Translations under genes and position numbers: made by a program
Assembly (NCBI RefSeq): GCF_964246085.1
Contig: NZ_CAXTPD010000011.1
DNA length: 64,000 nt
Strand: one strand, 5' to 3'
From: Brotaphodocola sp003480315
GTDB lineage: Bacteria; Bacillota; Clostridia; Lachnospirales; Lachnospiraceae
Part shown: positions 43,141-52,477 of the stretch, one piece after another
How the letters are laid out: each line of letters begins with the position of its first letter
Position numbering within the stretch: the stretch's first letter is position 1
The notes under the pieces: generated by a model
What the model was told of the DNA's origin: nothing
What the model saw: the letters and a program-made list of their open reading frames with translations, nothing else
The model's database searches: none

Positions 43141-44778
43141 TTATCGTGACAGATCATAGAGTTTCCGGTATTTCTCCTCCAGATACTCCACATAATACTT
43201 CGAATCAAAGTCCTCTCCGGTCATATCTTTTAAAATCTCCCGGCTGTCTTTCATCTTTCCGTAGCGGTGTACATGCATCTTTAAGTATTCCCGGATCACA
43301 TCCAGCTTTCCTTCCTCCAGCAGACGGTCAAAATCCATCTCCTTTTTCATCTGGAAGAGCATCTGCGCACCAAAGGCACTGCCTAACGCGTAGGACGGGA
43401 AGTAGCCGAAGGACCCCTGGGCCCAGTGGATGTCCTGAAGCACGCCCTGCGCGTCAGTTTCCGGGCGGATTCCCAGGTATTCCTCATATTTATCAGCCCA
43501 GAGTTTCGGAAGTTCGCTGACATCCAGATCTTCCTCGATCAGCATTTTCTCCAGTTCATAGCGCACCAGCACATGAAGGCTGTAGGTCAGCTCATCGGCC
43601 TCCGTGCGGATCAGGCCCGGCTGGACTTTGTTGATGGCACGGACAAACATTTCTCGTCCCACACCCTTTAACTGCTCCGGGAACAGCTCTTTCAGCTTTC
43701 CGTATACCGGGATCCAGAAGGCCTCGCTGCGACCGATGATATTCTCAAAGAACCGGGACTGGGACTCATGCATGCCCATGGAGGTTCCCTGACCAGCCGG
43801 CGTCTGACTTAACCGGTCATCAATGCCAAATTCGTAAATAGCATGTCCACTCTCATGAATCACAGAAAATGCGGAAGAATCCACTCTGGATTTATAGTGG
43901 GTGGTGATGCGCACATCCCGGTTATGCAAATTTGTGGTAAACGGATGGGCACTGACTGCCAGAACTCCTTTTGAAAAATCAAAGCCCACATACTTTGACA
44001 GATACTCTGCCAGTTCCCGCTGCTTCTCCTCAGTATAGTCCCCGTCCAGAAAATCATCCTGAATGCGGACCGGACTTTCCATCACCTGCTTTAACAGCGG
44101 AACGATGTGCTCTTTTAACATGTCAAAAAACTCATCCAGCTTCTCCATGGTAAAACCCGGTTCAAAGGAATTCAGCATCACATCGTAAAGCTTCTGACCT
44201 TCCTTCTGGCGGTAGGACGCAAACTTTTTCTGGTAATCAATGATCTCTTTTAAGACCGGAGCGAAAGAAGCAAAATCATTTTCTTTGCGCGCCTTTGTCC
44301 AGATACGGGTGGATTTCGAGGTCAGTTCCTGATACGCCCGGTACTCCTCCGGCGGAATGCAGGAGACCTCCTCGATGGTGCGCTTCGCGGATTTCAGAAT
44401 CGCATAACGGATGCCATCTTCCGTGAGTTCTCCGTCCGGTGTTTCCAACGCAGGCTTCCCAATGCCATTCTCCGTCTCAGCCTGAGCTCGGCCTTTCTTT
44501 TCTGCCAATGCTACCTTCTTTTCTGCAGCCACATTTTCTTCTCCCGTCAGTTCCAGCAGGCACTTGTCTACAAGCTTCTTCACCCGCTCGCTCATCATAA
44601 TGCGCTGATAGGAGGATGACAACACGCCCTGCATCCGTGCCGTGCGGCTTCCCGCCTTCTCCGGAGCCAGTGTCTCCTCATCCCACTCAAAGAGGATCAA
44701 CGCCGTCTCGTAGGCCTGGGCTTCTTCCAGATACTGCATCAGTTCTTCATAATCAGATTGTTTCTTTTCTGTATTCAT
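43141..44778 (-). CDS. M32-family metallocarboxypeptidase
   Basis: This 545-aa enzyme is a thermostable-carboxypeptidase-1-type (M32) zinc protease that removes C-terminal amino acids in the cytosol. The zinc site HESGHAIYEFG lies near residue 305, followed by GTSMGMHESQSRFFEN, which gives the third ligand. The rest is almost entirely helical. The N-terminus MNTEKKQSDYEELMQYL fits the family, with an insertion of about 30 residues near 85-120 (KKGRAQAETENG). The start has CAGGAGG upstream. It is probably monocistronic, with the lysR remnant 12 nt downstream. Confidence 0.92.
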   Translation of the reverse strand: MNTEKKQSDYEELMQYLEEAQAYETALILFEWDEETLAPEKAGSRTARMQGVLSSSYQRIMMSERVKKLVDKCLLELTGEENVAAEKKVALAEKKGRAQAETENGIGKPALETPDGELTEDGIRYAILKSAKRTIEEVSCIPPEEYRAYQELTSKSTRIWTKARKENDFASFAPVLKEIIDYQKKFASYRQKEGQKLYDVMLNSFEPGFTMEKLDEFFDMLKEHIVPLLKQVMESPVRIQDDFLDGDYTEEKQRELAEYLSKYVGFDFSKGVLAVSAHPFTTNLHNRDVRITTHYKSRVDSSAFSVIHESGHAIYEFGIDDRLSQTPAGQGTSMGMHESQSRFFENIIGRSEAFWIPVYGKLKELFPEQLKGVGREMFVRAINKVQPGLIRTEADELTYSLHVLVRYELEKMLIEEDLDVSELPKLWADKYEEYLGIRPETDAQGVLQDIHWAQGSFGYFPSYALGSAFGAQMLFQMKKEMDFDRLLEEGKLDVIREYLKMHVHRYGKMKDSREILKDMTGEDFDSKYYVEYLEEKYRKLYDLSR

Positions 44779-44906
44779 GTGGTCCTCCTGACCGCAGGAA
44801 CCATGTGATCCTGCTGAACGCTTTCATTTCAAATTGCCGCTAATAGCCTTACTATGCCCCATTCTCTTATAGCACATCCGCCAAAATCAGGCAAAAGATT
44901 TTCTTT

Positions 44907-46715
44907 TTAGCCACGATAACGGTTCAGCGCCGCAAATACCTCCTGGCTTCTCGGCTTTGCCAGACCACATGGTACATAGGAGCCAGTCAAACCGTCCCAG
45001 CCTTTTGTCTCAATTCTTTTTTGCAATTCTGCCGCAATCTGCCGCAGTGTTTTCCTGCCGTCAGTCAGCTGTTCCAATGCACAACGGGTAAAATAGGCAA
45101 GGGCAGATGTCTGCTCGGAATCCGCAAGCTGCTCCACGTAGCGCAGATCCACCGTCTCCCGGTCGATGGAGAAGGAATCTTTGCCAAAAGTTTTCACTTT
45201 ACTGCGCTCCTGGGCGCGATCACCACCCCGGCCGCCTCTGGTACGACCGCCTCGTTCCTCTCCTGTCTGTTCGGATGTCCGCCTTCCAAAGTGTCCGCCT
45301 TCAGCCCTGCTATCCATGCGTCCTCCCCTGCTTACTCCGGAATCACTGTGTCCTGCCATATACGCCTCCGTAAACCCCGGAACCGCAAATCCCGGTGCCT
45401 GGGTTCTCGGTGCCTGATGCTCTTTACAAAGTGCTTTCACCCGCTCCGTAATTTCCACCGGCTTATAGCAGTCCATCTGAATGATATGGTCCGCAATGTA
45501 GAAGAAGGCTCCGGAGCTTCCTGCTACCAGGATCGTGGACACGCCGGCTTTCTCATACAGATCTCCTGCCCGCTCCAGAAATGGCGTGATCGGCTCTTTC
45601 TCCCGGCTGATGACCTGCTGCATGAAATCATCCCGCACCATAAAGTTAGTGGCGGAGGTATCTTCATCAATCAAAAACAGCCTGCTTCCCGCCTCAATGC
45701 CTTCCAACACGCCCGCTGCCTGGGAAGTGCTTCCGCTGGCGTCCGGCGTGGAAAAGCTTTTCGTGTTCTTGCCGTTTGGCAGGTCATTGATGAACATAGA
45801 GATATCGGTATTCCGGATGGAACGGCCTTCCTCGGCCCGCAGTTTCACCGCGGTCTCATCCGCCAGGACAAATTCCCGTCCGTCTCCTGCAACGTGGTCG
45901 TACACGCCCATCTGCAGCGCGGAAAGCAGCGTCGATTTTCCATGATAGCCGCCGCCCACGATCAGCGTGATGCCTGCCGGAACCGCCATGCCACGAATCT
46001 CTCCGTGATGGGGCAGAACAAAGCTCTGCTCCATCGTCTTCGGGGAAATAAAGGGAATACTGTCCTTCATAGGCTGGTCAGAAACACCGCTTTTTCTCGG
46101 CAGAATAGAGCCGTTTGCCACAAAGGCCACTACATTTCGCTCCCGCATCCGGCGGCGTAGCTCTGCCTGGTCTTCAGCCAGCCATACCGCCTGCTGCAGC
46201 GACTTTCGGTCCAGATTTTTGGCGAAGAAGCTCTTCTCCGCTGTTCTCGGCAGAAAATCAAACAGAATCTTCTCCAGGCCGCCCGCGTCAATGGTTCTTC
46301 CAAAAGCCGGAAAACCCACATGGAAACGCACGGTGATGGTGTTGCAGCTGATTTCGCAGGCGCTGCGCTCCAAAACCTCCTGCCCGCACCGGCTGATGGA
46401 GATCAGGCCGCTCTTGCCGGAGCCTTTTGCCTGAAAGCTGAACCGCTCTGTCTGAGCTGAAAACAGTCTCGTCAGATGATCCTGCAGTGCAATGCGCTTA
46501 CATTCCTGATCCCGCAATTCTTCCGAAAAGCCTGACAGTTTCCACGGAATTTCCAGATGCACCGAGGACGGGGACGCAAAGGGGTCTCCCTGCACATGGT
46601 CAATCACCAGCACATAGGTTCCGAACTGGTACGCCCCAGCTAGGGATTTGTAAGCCGGATAGCTTTTATGGTCAATAGCACGCAGCATCGTGCGCAGTTC
46701 ATTTGATGATTTCAT
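44907..46715 (-). CDS. Predicted ATPase of the ABC class
   Basis: This 602-aa protein belongs to the widespread but uncharacterised ABC-class ATPase family (COG3044/PF09818 type). A substrate-like N-terminal domain (about residues 1-230) precedes a P-loop VGGGYHGKSTLLSALQ, and the Walker B is FLIDEDTSATNFMVRDDF. Near residues 455-510 an arginine/glycine-rich insertion (SRGGRMDSR, ERGGRTRGGRGG) looks disordered and could bind nucleic acid. The start at 46715 is chosen for GGAGA upstream; an ATG at 46766 lacks a ribosome site. The biochemical role is not known. No transporter subunit is encoded nearby. Confidence 0.87.
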   Translation of the reverse strand: MKSSNELRTMLRAIDHKSYPAYKSLAGAYQFGTYVLVIDHVQGDPFASPSSVHLEIPWKLSGFSEELRDQECKRIALQDHLTRLFSAQTERFSFQAKGSGKSGLISISRCGQEVLERSACEISCNTITVRFHVGFPAFGRTIDAGGLEKILFDFLPRTAEKSFFAKNLDRKSLQQAVWLAEDQAELRRRMRERNVVAFVANGSILPRKSGVSDQPMKDSIPFISPKTMEQSFVLPHHGEIRGMAVPAGITLIVGGGYHGKSTLLSALQMGVYDHVAGDGREFVLADETAVKLRAEEGRSIRNTDISMFINDLPNGKNTKSFSTPDASGSTSQAAGVLEGIEAGSRLFLIDEDTSATNFMVRDDFMQQVISREKEPITPFLERAGDLYEKAGVSTILVAGSSGAFFYIADHIIQMDCYKPVEITERVKALCKEHQAPRTQAPGFAVPGFTEAYMAGHSDSGVSRGGRMDSRAEGGHFGRRTSEQTGEERGGRTRGGRGGDRAQERSKVKTFGKDSFSIDRETVDLRYVEQLADSEQTSALAYFTRCALEQLTDGRKTLRQIAAELQKRIETKGWDGLTGSYVPCGLAKPRSQEVFAALNRYRG

Positions 46716-46798
46716 GGCAAATCTCCTTATACACGTTTGCCGGGCGCCTGTCAGCAGAGTTCCCACTGTACAAACGTCCGGCAGACATTTTCTGATCC

Positions 46799-46832
46799 GG
46801 CAGATATTGTCTTTGCACAGCCAATATCTGCC
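46799..46832 (-). other. Hairpin between FAD dehydrogenase and ATPase genes
   Basis: A perfect 11-bp stem (GGCAGATATTG/CAATATCTGCC) with a 12-nt loop lies 7 nt after the FAD dehydrogenase stop. No T run follows, so it may be a weak terminator or an RNA stabiliser. Confidence 0.5.
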
Positions 46833-46839
46833 TCATCTC

Positions 46840-48213
46840 CTATAATGTTTCCGCGATCTTTCTCGCTACATACACACCACTTGCGGATGCGTGGGACAGG
46901 GAATGGGTCACGCCGCTGCCATCACCAATAATGTAAAGGCCTTTGTGGCGGCTCTCCAGGTTCTCATCCACATCCACTTCCATGTTGTAGAATTTGACCT
47001 CCACGCCGTACAGCAGGGTATCGTCATTGGCAGTACCGGGCGCGATCTTATCCAGGGCGTAGATCATCTCAATAATGCCGTCCAGAATACGTTTCGGCAG
47101 CACCAGGCTTAAGTCGCCCGGAGTTGCAGAAAGAGTCGGCATGAACATGTTTTCCTCGATACGTTTCTGGGTGCTTCGTCTTCCGCGTACCAGATCACCG
47201 AAACGCTGTACGATGACACCGCCGCCCAGCATATTGGAAAGACGGGCGATGCTCTCACCGTAGCCGTTGCTGTCCTTAAACGGTTCAGAGAAATGCTTGG
47301 ACACCAGCAGCGCGAAGTTAGTGCACTCTGTCTGTTTGGCCGGATCCTCATAGCTGTGGCCATTTACGGTCACGATGCCGTTGGTATTCTCATTTACCAC
47401 GATGCCGCGCGGGTTCATACAGAAAGTACGCACATTATCCTCAAACTTCTCGGTGCGGTATACGATCTTACTCTCGTAAAGCTCATCCGTCAGATGGGAG
47501 AATAATACAGCCGGAAGCTCCACGCGAACGCCCAGGTCCACACGGTTGGACTTAGTCGGGATCTCAAGCTCCTTACAGATATGCTCCATCCATTTGCTTC
47601 CGCTTCTTCCTACGGAAACAATACATTTCTTACAGTCATAGGAGGTCTCACCCACCCATACCCGGTAGGTTCCGTCCTCGAGGCTCTCAATATGGGTAAC
47701 CGGAGACTCAAAGTAGAAATCCACCAGTTCCTTTAACTCATCATAAAGCTGCTCCAGCACAACCAGATTGATGTCGGTTCCCAGATGGCGCACGGATGCA
47801 TCTAACAGCTTCAGGCGGTTCTGGATGCAGACCTTCTTTAAACTGGTTCCTGCGGTAGAGTACATCCTGGTACCTTCACCGCCGTGGGCCATGTTGATCT
47901 CATCCACATATTCCATAAGCTCAGTAGCTGCCTTTTTGCCAATGTATTCGTACAGAGTGCCGCCAAAATCATTGGTAATGTTGTATTTACCATCGGAGAA
48001 TGCGCCCGCTCCGCCGAATCCGCTCATAATGGAGCAAGATTTACATTTGATGCAGGATTTGATCTTATCACCGTCAATCGGGCAGTGACGCTTCTTTAAG
48101 GTGTAGCCGGAATCAAAAACCGCGATTTTTTTGCCGCCGCACTTCTTTGTAAGCTCATACGCAGAGTAAATACCACCCGGGCCTGCGCCCACAATAATCA
48201 CATCATACTTCAT
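46840..48213 (-). CDS. FAD-dependent dehydrogenase, COG2509 type
   Basis: This 457-aa flavoprotein has an N-terminal Rossmann fold VIIVGAGPGGIYSAYEL and a C-terminal FAD contact YIIGDGSGVTHSLSHASASG. Early cysteines in CIKCKSCSIM and GFGGAGAFSDGKYN are typical of the COG2509 group (uncharacterised FAD-dependent dehydrogenases). It has no membrane segment. The start at 48213 is chosen because the family N-terminus (MKYDVII) begins there and AGGAG lies 10 nt upstream. The substrate is unknown. It is preceded by the Nudix gene and its terminator, so it has a separate transcript. Confidence 0.87.
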   Translation of the reverse strand: MKYDVIIVGAGPGGIYSAYELTKKCGGKKIAVFDSGYTLKKRHCPIDGDKIKSCIKCKSCSIMSGFGGAGAFSDGKYNITNDFGGTLYEYIGKKAATELMEYVDEINMAHGGEGTRMYSTAGTSLKKVCIQNRLKLLDASVRHLGTDINLVVLEQLYDELKELVDFYFESPVTHIESLEDGTYRVWVGETSYDCKKCIVSVGRSGSKWMEHICKELEIPTKSNRVDLGVRVELPAVLFSHLTDELYESKIVYRTEKFEDNVRTFCMNPRGIVVNENTNGIVTVNGHSYEDPAKQTECTNFALLVSKHFSEPFKDSNGYGESIARLSNMLGGGVIVQRFGDLVRGRRSTQKRIEENMFMPTLSATPGDLSLVLPKRILDGIIEMIYALDKIAPGTANDDTLLYGVEVKFYNMEVDVDENLESRHKGLYIIGDGSGVTHSLSHASASGVYVARKIAETL

Positions 48214-48262
48214 GCACTCAAAACTCCTTCTCTTTTTTATTCCCGTTTTTAACACCGGGCAG

Positions 48263-48291
48263 AAAAACAGAGAATCCACTGGATTCCCTGT
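48263..48291 (-). terminator. Terminator of the Nudix gene
   Basis: Arms ACAGGGAATCC and GGATTCTCTGT around AGT, with one mismatch, precede TTTTT on the minus strand. Confidence 0.8.
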
Positions 48292-48324
48292 TCTTACATA
48301 CTGTTTCAGTTGCTCTGCAAAATC

Positions 48325-48777
48325 TTAAAAATACTTCTTGCTGCCCCAGAGGTTCGCTTTTTTTAAATCCCGGTACTCGTTGTAGGCCTTTTCCAGAATC
48401 TGCTTCTCATTCGAGAACTTCAGAAGGTGGTAAGCCTCATAAAACTTATAATAACCGGAATCCACAAAATGCTCTTCCCGTTGTGGTTTACTGTAATAGC
48501 TGTCCGCCATCATCAGATACCAGTGTACGTCTTTTTCCACCATATCCTGCGGCGTATTGAAGGAATAGGAGCTCTTTCCGATATATTTAATAATGGAAGC
48601 GCTCACGCCGGTCTCTTCTTTTACTTCCCGAAGAGCCGTTTCTTTGTACTCCTCCCCTGCTTCTACAGTTCCCTTTGGAAGGACCCAGCCCTCGTATTTG
48701 TTCTTGTAATTCTTATAAAGGACCAGGATCTTGCCGCGAAATATAACCACACCTCCACAGCTCGTTGCTTCTATCAT
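48325..48777 (-). CDS. Nudix hydrolase
   Basis: This 150-aa protein has a complete Nudix box (GTVEAGEEYKETALREVKEE, then TG) near residues 38-60, with the Glu residues that bind magnesium. Such enzymes hydrolyse nucleoside diphosphates linked to another group; the exact substrate cannot be read. The N-terminal segment SCGGVVIFRGKILVLYKNY is close to diadenosine-polyphosphate/mRNA-cap-type bacterial Nudix proteins. The start at 48777 has AGGAGG upstream; the longer frame to 48804 overlaps that site. Confidence 0.9.
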   Translation of the reverse strand: MIEATSCGGVVIFRGKILVLYKNYKNKYEGWVLPKGTVEAGEEYKETALREVKEETGVSASIIKYIGKSSYSFNTPQDMVEKDVHWYLMMADSYYSKPQREEHFVDSGYYKFYEAYHLLKFSNEKQILEKAYNEYRDLKKANLWGSKKYF

Positions 48778-48897
48778 TGCAATTCCTCCTGTTGTACCGT
48801 GCAATAAGCACAGCTTTGGTGTGTCACACAGACTGGTTTAAGTATACCTCTATTTCGGGTAAGTTGCAAGTTTCTTATTCTGTTACTTCCATAAACT

Positions 48898-51183
48898 TTA
48901 TTTGTGCAGTTCTTTAAAGATTTTCTCCGGAGTAATCGGCAGCTCCCGGATCTGCACGCCGGTGGCATTTGCCACGGCCGCTGCAATTGCCGGAGACGGC
49001 GTATTGATGACAACCTCACCGATGGATTTAACACCAAACGGACCGGTCGGCTCGTAGCTGCTTTCAAATTCAACCCGGATATTTCCCACATCCACGCGGG
49101 TCGGAAGCTTGTACTGCATGAAAGAATTCTCATACACCTGGCCCTTTTCGGAACGGGTCACATCCTCAAACATTGCCATGCCGATGCCCTGTCCAAGACC
49201 TCCCTCCGTCTGTACCCGGGCAATTGCCGGGTTGATCGGGGTTCCGCAGTCTACCACAGCCACATAGTTGACCAGCTCAAAATCACAGGTTTCCTGATCC
49301 ATCTCAATCTCAGCCATACCAACCATGAACGGAGGCGGAGATACCGGTGAGGAATGGCTTTCGGTCACCTCAAGGGCCTTACCGTTATTTGCCATGGCGC
49401 GGTTTCCGATATCCTTTAAGCTGATGGAAGCCGAACCGTCCTTTGCAAATACCTGCTCACCGTCAAAATCCACCTCTTCCGGTGTCTTCTCCAGATACTC
49501 TGCACCCTTCTCGGTGATCAGGCGGATCATGGATTTGGATGCCTTCACGGCAGCCATACCGGTTAAGTAAGCGGTACTGGACGCATAGGAACCGGAATCA
49601 TACGGAGAAACATCCGTATCCACACCATGGGATACAATGTTTTCCAGATCACAGCCCAGCACGTCTGCCGCGATCTGGGCCAGCGTGGTGTCACAGCCGG
49701 TGCCCATATCTGACGCACCGATCATCATGGTATAAAAGCCGTCATCATTCAGCTTTAAGGTGATGGAGCCCACATCCACACCGGAAATGGAGGAGCCCTG
49801 CATGCACATGGCAACGCCTACCGAACGGACTTTTCCGTTACCCATGTCGCGGCACGGATATTTTTCATCCCAGTGCATCAGCTCCTTTGCTCTTGCCATG
49901 CAGCGGTCCAGAGCACAGCTGTTGGCGGTTTCGCCGTAGTAAGCCGGCATCAGATCTCCCTCGTGTACCATATTTTTCTCACGGATCACGGTCGGATCCA
50001 TCTGAAGTTCCCGTGCCAGCTCGTTGACTGCGGACTCCAGCGCAAACACACCCTGGGTCGCGCCGTAACCGCGGTACGCGCCTGCTGACATGGTATTCGT
50101 ATAAACAACATCATAGCAGAACCGGTAAGCCTTCGGCGTGGAATAAATCGGAATAGACTTATGGCCGGACAGACCTACGGTAGTCGGGCCATGCTCACCG
50201 AATGCTCCGGTATTGGACAATGTGTACAGATCAATGGCCTGAAAAATTCCATTTTCATCCGCACCCAGGCGCACATGTACCTCCATCTCGTGACGCGGGG
50301 AAGAAGCGATCTGGGATTCATAGCGGGTGTAGACCAACTTGGCCGGTTTTCCTGTCTTCCAGGTTACCAGCGCCGGGTAAACCTCCGTAACCACCGTCTG
50401 CTTTGCACCAAATCCGCCGCCGATCCTCGGCTTGAGCACACGGACCTTAGACTTCGGGATATCCAGCGCGTGAGCTACGATACGGCGCACATGGAACGGG
50501 ATCTGCGTGGAGGATGTCACGTTTAAGCGTCCGTAAGCGTCCATGGAGGTAAAGGTCCGGAAGGTCTCCATCATTGCCTGCTGATTCGCTTTCACATGAT
50601 ACGTGCGGTCAATAACATGGGCACAGTCTGCCAGGATCGCATCCACATCACCATTGCTGTCCTGCGCAGAGGCACAGAGGTTGCGCTTATTGTCGGCGCC
50701 AACCGGGCACAGGCTCTTCCAGCTGTCCTCCGGATGTACCAGGATCGGGTTATCCTTTGCAGTGTGGAAGTCCAGCACCGGCTCCAGCACCTGGTACTTT
50801 ACTTTGATAAGACGCAGAGCCTTATCCACTGCTTCTTCCGTCTCACCGGCCACAATTGCCACTGCATCACCCACAAAACGGACTCTCTGGTCCAGGATCA
50901 GGCGGTCATACGGGCTTGGCTCCGGGTAGGTCTGGCCCGCCATGGTAAAACGCTTCTGGGAACAGTCCTGATACGTCAGGATCGTCTCAATCCCCTCTAC
51001 CTTTAATGCTCTGGAAAGATCGATCTCCTCAATCAGCGCATGCGCATGAGGACTGCGCAGAAGCTTCACGATAAGACAATCCTTCGGAGCGATATCATCG
51101 GTATAAAGCGGTTTTCCGGCGAGGAGTGCCTTTGCGTCTTTCTTGATCACAGACATGCCTACATATCTATTCTTCGCTTCCAT
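48898..51183 (-). CDS. xdhA: Xanthine dehydrogenase-type molybdenum subunit
   Basis: This 761-aa large subunit holds the molybdopterin cofactor of a xanthine-oxidase-family hydroxylase. Motifs seen are RSPHAHALIEEID, GGGFGAK (cofactor contact, about residue 270), GAYRGYGATQG and the catalytic Glu in PFGVKSIGEVVINTP near 735. It forms a complex with the two genes upstream (2Fe-2S and FAD subunits). Substrate could be xanthine, hypoxanthine or another heterocycle; no purine-degradation genes follow to decide. Cofactor sulfuration and maturation genes are absent from this window. Start: MEAKNRYVG, 3 nt after the Fe-S subunit. Confidence 0.93.
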   Translation of the reverse strand: MEAKNRYVGMSVIKKDAKALLAGKPLYTDDIAPKDCLIVKLLRSPHAHALIEEIDLSRALKVEGIETILTYQDCSQKRFTMAGQTYPEPSPYDRLILDQRVRFVGDAVAIVAGETEEAVDKALRLIKVKYQVLEPVLDFHTAKDNPILVHPEDSWKSLCPVGADNKRNLCASAQDSNGDVDAILADCAHVIDRTYHVKANQQAMMETFRTFTSMDAYGRLNVTSSTQIPFHVRRIVAHALDIPKSKVRVLKPRIGGGFGAKQTVVTEVYPALVTWKTGKPAKLVYTRYESQIASSPRHEMEVHVRLGADENGIFQAIDLYTLSNTGAFGEHGPTTVGLSGHKSIPIYSTPKAYRFCYDVVYTNTMSAGAYRGYGATQGVFALESAVNELARELQMDPTVIREKNMVHEGDLMPAYYGETANSCALDRCMARAKELMHWDEKYPCRDMGNGKVRSVGVAMCMQGSSISGVDVGSITLKLNDDGFYTMMIGASDMGTGCDTTLAQIAADVLGCDLENIVSHGVDTDVSPYDSGSYASSTAYLTGMAAVKASKSMIRLITEKGAEYLEKTPEEVDFDGEQVFAKDGSASISLKDIGNRAMANNGKALEVTESHSSPVSPPPFMVGMAEIEMDQETCDFELVNYVAVVDCGTPINPAIARVQTEGGLGQGIGMAMFEDVTRSEKGQVYENSFMQYKLPTRVDVGNIRVEFESSYEPTGPFGVKSIGEVVINTPSPAIAAAVANATGVQIRELPITPEKIFKELHK

Positions 51184-51186
51184 GGT

Positions 51187-51645
51187 TTACGCCTCCTTCT
51201 TCCGGTTTAAATATTTTTCCAGGGCGCGGAGCTGGCCGGCGTATCCGGTACAGCGGCAGAGATTTCCTGCCAGATACTCACGCACCTCTTCCATAGTCGG
51301 TTTTACCAGTTCCCGTTCCATAGCCAGTACATTCATAATGAGACCAGGACTGCAGAAGCCGCACTGGTCCGCGCCTTCTCTTGCCAGAAAATCAGCAAAT
51401 TCCTCTGACTCTTTCTGAAGGCCCTCCAGAGTTGTAACCTCATGTCCGTCGGCTCTGGCCGCAAGAACAGAGCAGGAAAGCACCGGCTTTCCATCCAGCC
51501 ATACCGTGCAAAGTCCGCAGTTTGAAGTTTCGCAGCCACGCTTTACACTGTAGCAGCCCTTTTCCCGGACCAGATCCAGAAGCAGGGTATCTGCCTTGAT
51601 CTCAGCCTCGATTTTTTTTCCGTTTAATGTCAGTCTGATCTTCAT
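51187..51645 (-). CDS. xdhC: Xanthine dehydrogenase-type 2Fe-2S subunit
   Basis: This 152-aa protein carries two 2Fe-2S clusters. The plant-ferredoxin-type site shows GCYSVKRGCETSNCGLC near residues 35-55, and the helical-domain site shows QCGFCSPGLIMNVLAM and NLCRCTGY. It passes electrons from the molybdenum centre to the FAD subunit. The start at 51645 has GGAGGAGG upstream and follows the FAD subunit stop by 1 nt, so the three subunits are co-translated. Confidence 0.94.
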   Translation of the reverse strand: MKIRLTLNGKKIEAEIKADTLLLDLVREKGCYSVKRGCETSNCGLCTVWLDGKPVLSCSVLAARADGHEVTTLEGLQKESEEFADFLAREGADQCGFCSPGLIMNVLAMERELVKPTMEEVREYLAGNLCRCTGYAGQLRALEKYLNRKKEA

Positions 51646-51646
51646 G

Positions 51647-52423
51647 CTATGCCTCCTCCCCACTTAACTGCTCCATGAGCCTTCTCACATAAATTTCCGC
51701 CAGAGACTTCCGGTAATCCGCGCTGCCCCGCAGGTTGTCTCCAAATGAGAACATGCTGACTGCTTCCTCTGCCTGCGCGGAAAGCTCACATCCAGTCTGG
51801 ACCGGACGTGTTACCAGTGCCGCCTTAGACGGTCTCGCACCAACGGAAATGTACCACATGTCATCCTTCTTTGCCGCTGCGACAGCAATCAGCGGAAAAT
51901 CTGTTTTGGAACGCCGCTGGCTGGCATAGGCTGCTTTTCTGCCATCCTTTTTGATGATGATGCGCACCAGAATATCCCGGCTGTACTTCATCTTCGCAAA
52001 TTCTTCCAGAGATACGGTTCCGCCCTTGTAAAGCTCTACATAGCTGTCCAGAACCATCATGCAGGTAAGGATATCAGAAAAGCCGAAGCGGCCGAAAACA
52101 CTGCCTCCCACAGTCGCGCCGTTGCGGAACTGAGTTCCGACGATCCAGCGGGTGCACTCACGAAACGCGCCGTCAAAGTACTGATTTAAGCCTTTATGAA
52201 GCTCTAACTGCCGCAGGCTGCACATACAGCCAATTCTGAATTCATCTTCTGTCTCCTCGATCTGATCCAGACCCAGACCACTTAAGTCAATCACCGTATT
52301 CCGGTTTCCGCTGCTCATTTTCAGCCACATCATACCGCCTACCAGAACGTTGCTTCTCTTCTGGTTCAGCTCATATGCCTGTTCCAGGCTTTCCGCCTTC
52401 ACATACTCCTTTGCATGAAACAT
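51647..52423 (-). CDS. xdhB: Xanthine dehydrogenase-type FAD subunit
   Basis: This 258-aa medium subunit binds FAD of the vanillyl-alcohol-oxidase fold. The N-terminal VLVGGMMWLKMSSG is the first FAD loop (usually AGGTDL), and GTQFRNGATVGGSVFGRFGFSD near residue 100 is the second. The shortened first loop lacks the usual TD residues, yet the rest is regular. It starts the xdh operon. AGGAGG precedes the start. A possible -10 TATAAC lies about 35 nt upstream, without a clear -35. Confidence 0.9.
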   Translation of the reverse strand: MFHAKEYVKAESLEQAYELNQKRSNVLVGGMMWLKMSSGNRNTVIDLSGLGLDQIEETEDEFRIGCMCSLRQLELHKGLNQYFDGAFRECTRWIVGTQFRNGATVGGSVFGRFGFSDILTCMMVLDSYVELYKGGTVSLEEFAKMKYSRDILVRIIIKKDGRKAAYASQRRSKTDFPLIAVAAAKKDDMWYISVGARPSKAALVTRPVQTGCELSAQAEEAVSMFSFGDNLRGSADYRKSLAEIYVRRLMEQLSGEEA

Positions 52424-52477
52424 GCGATTCCTCCTTTGTCACTCCTAAAAACTTTGTGTAGCGTTATATCACCATTT

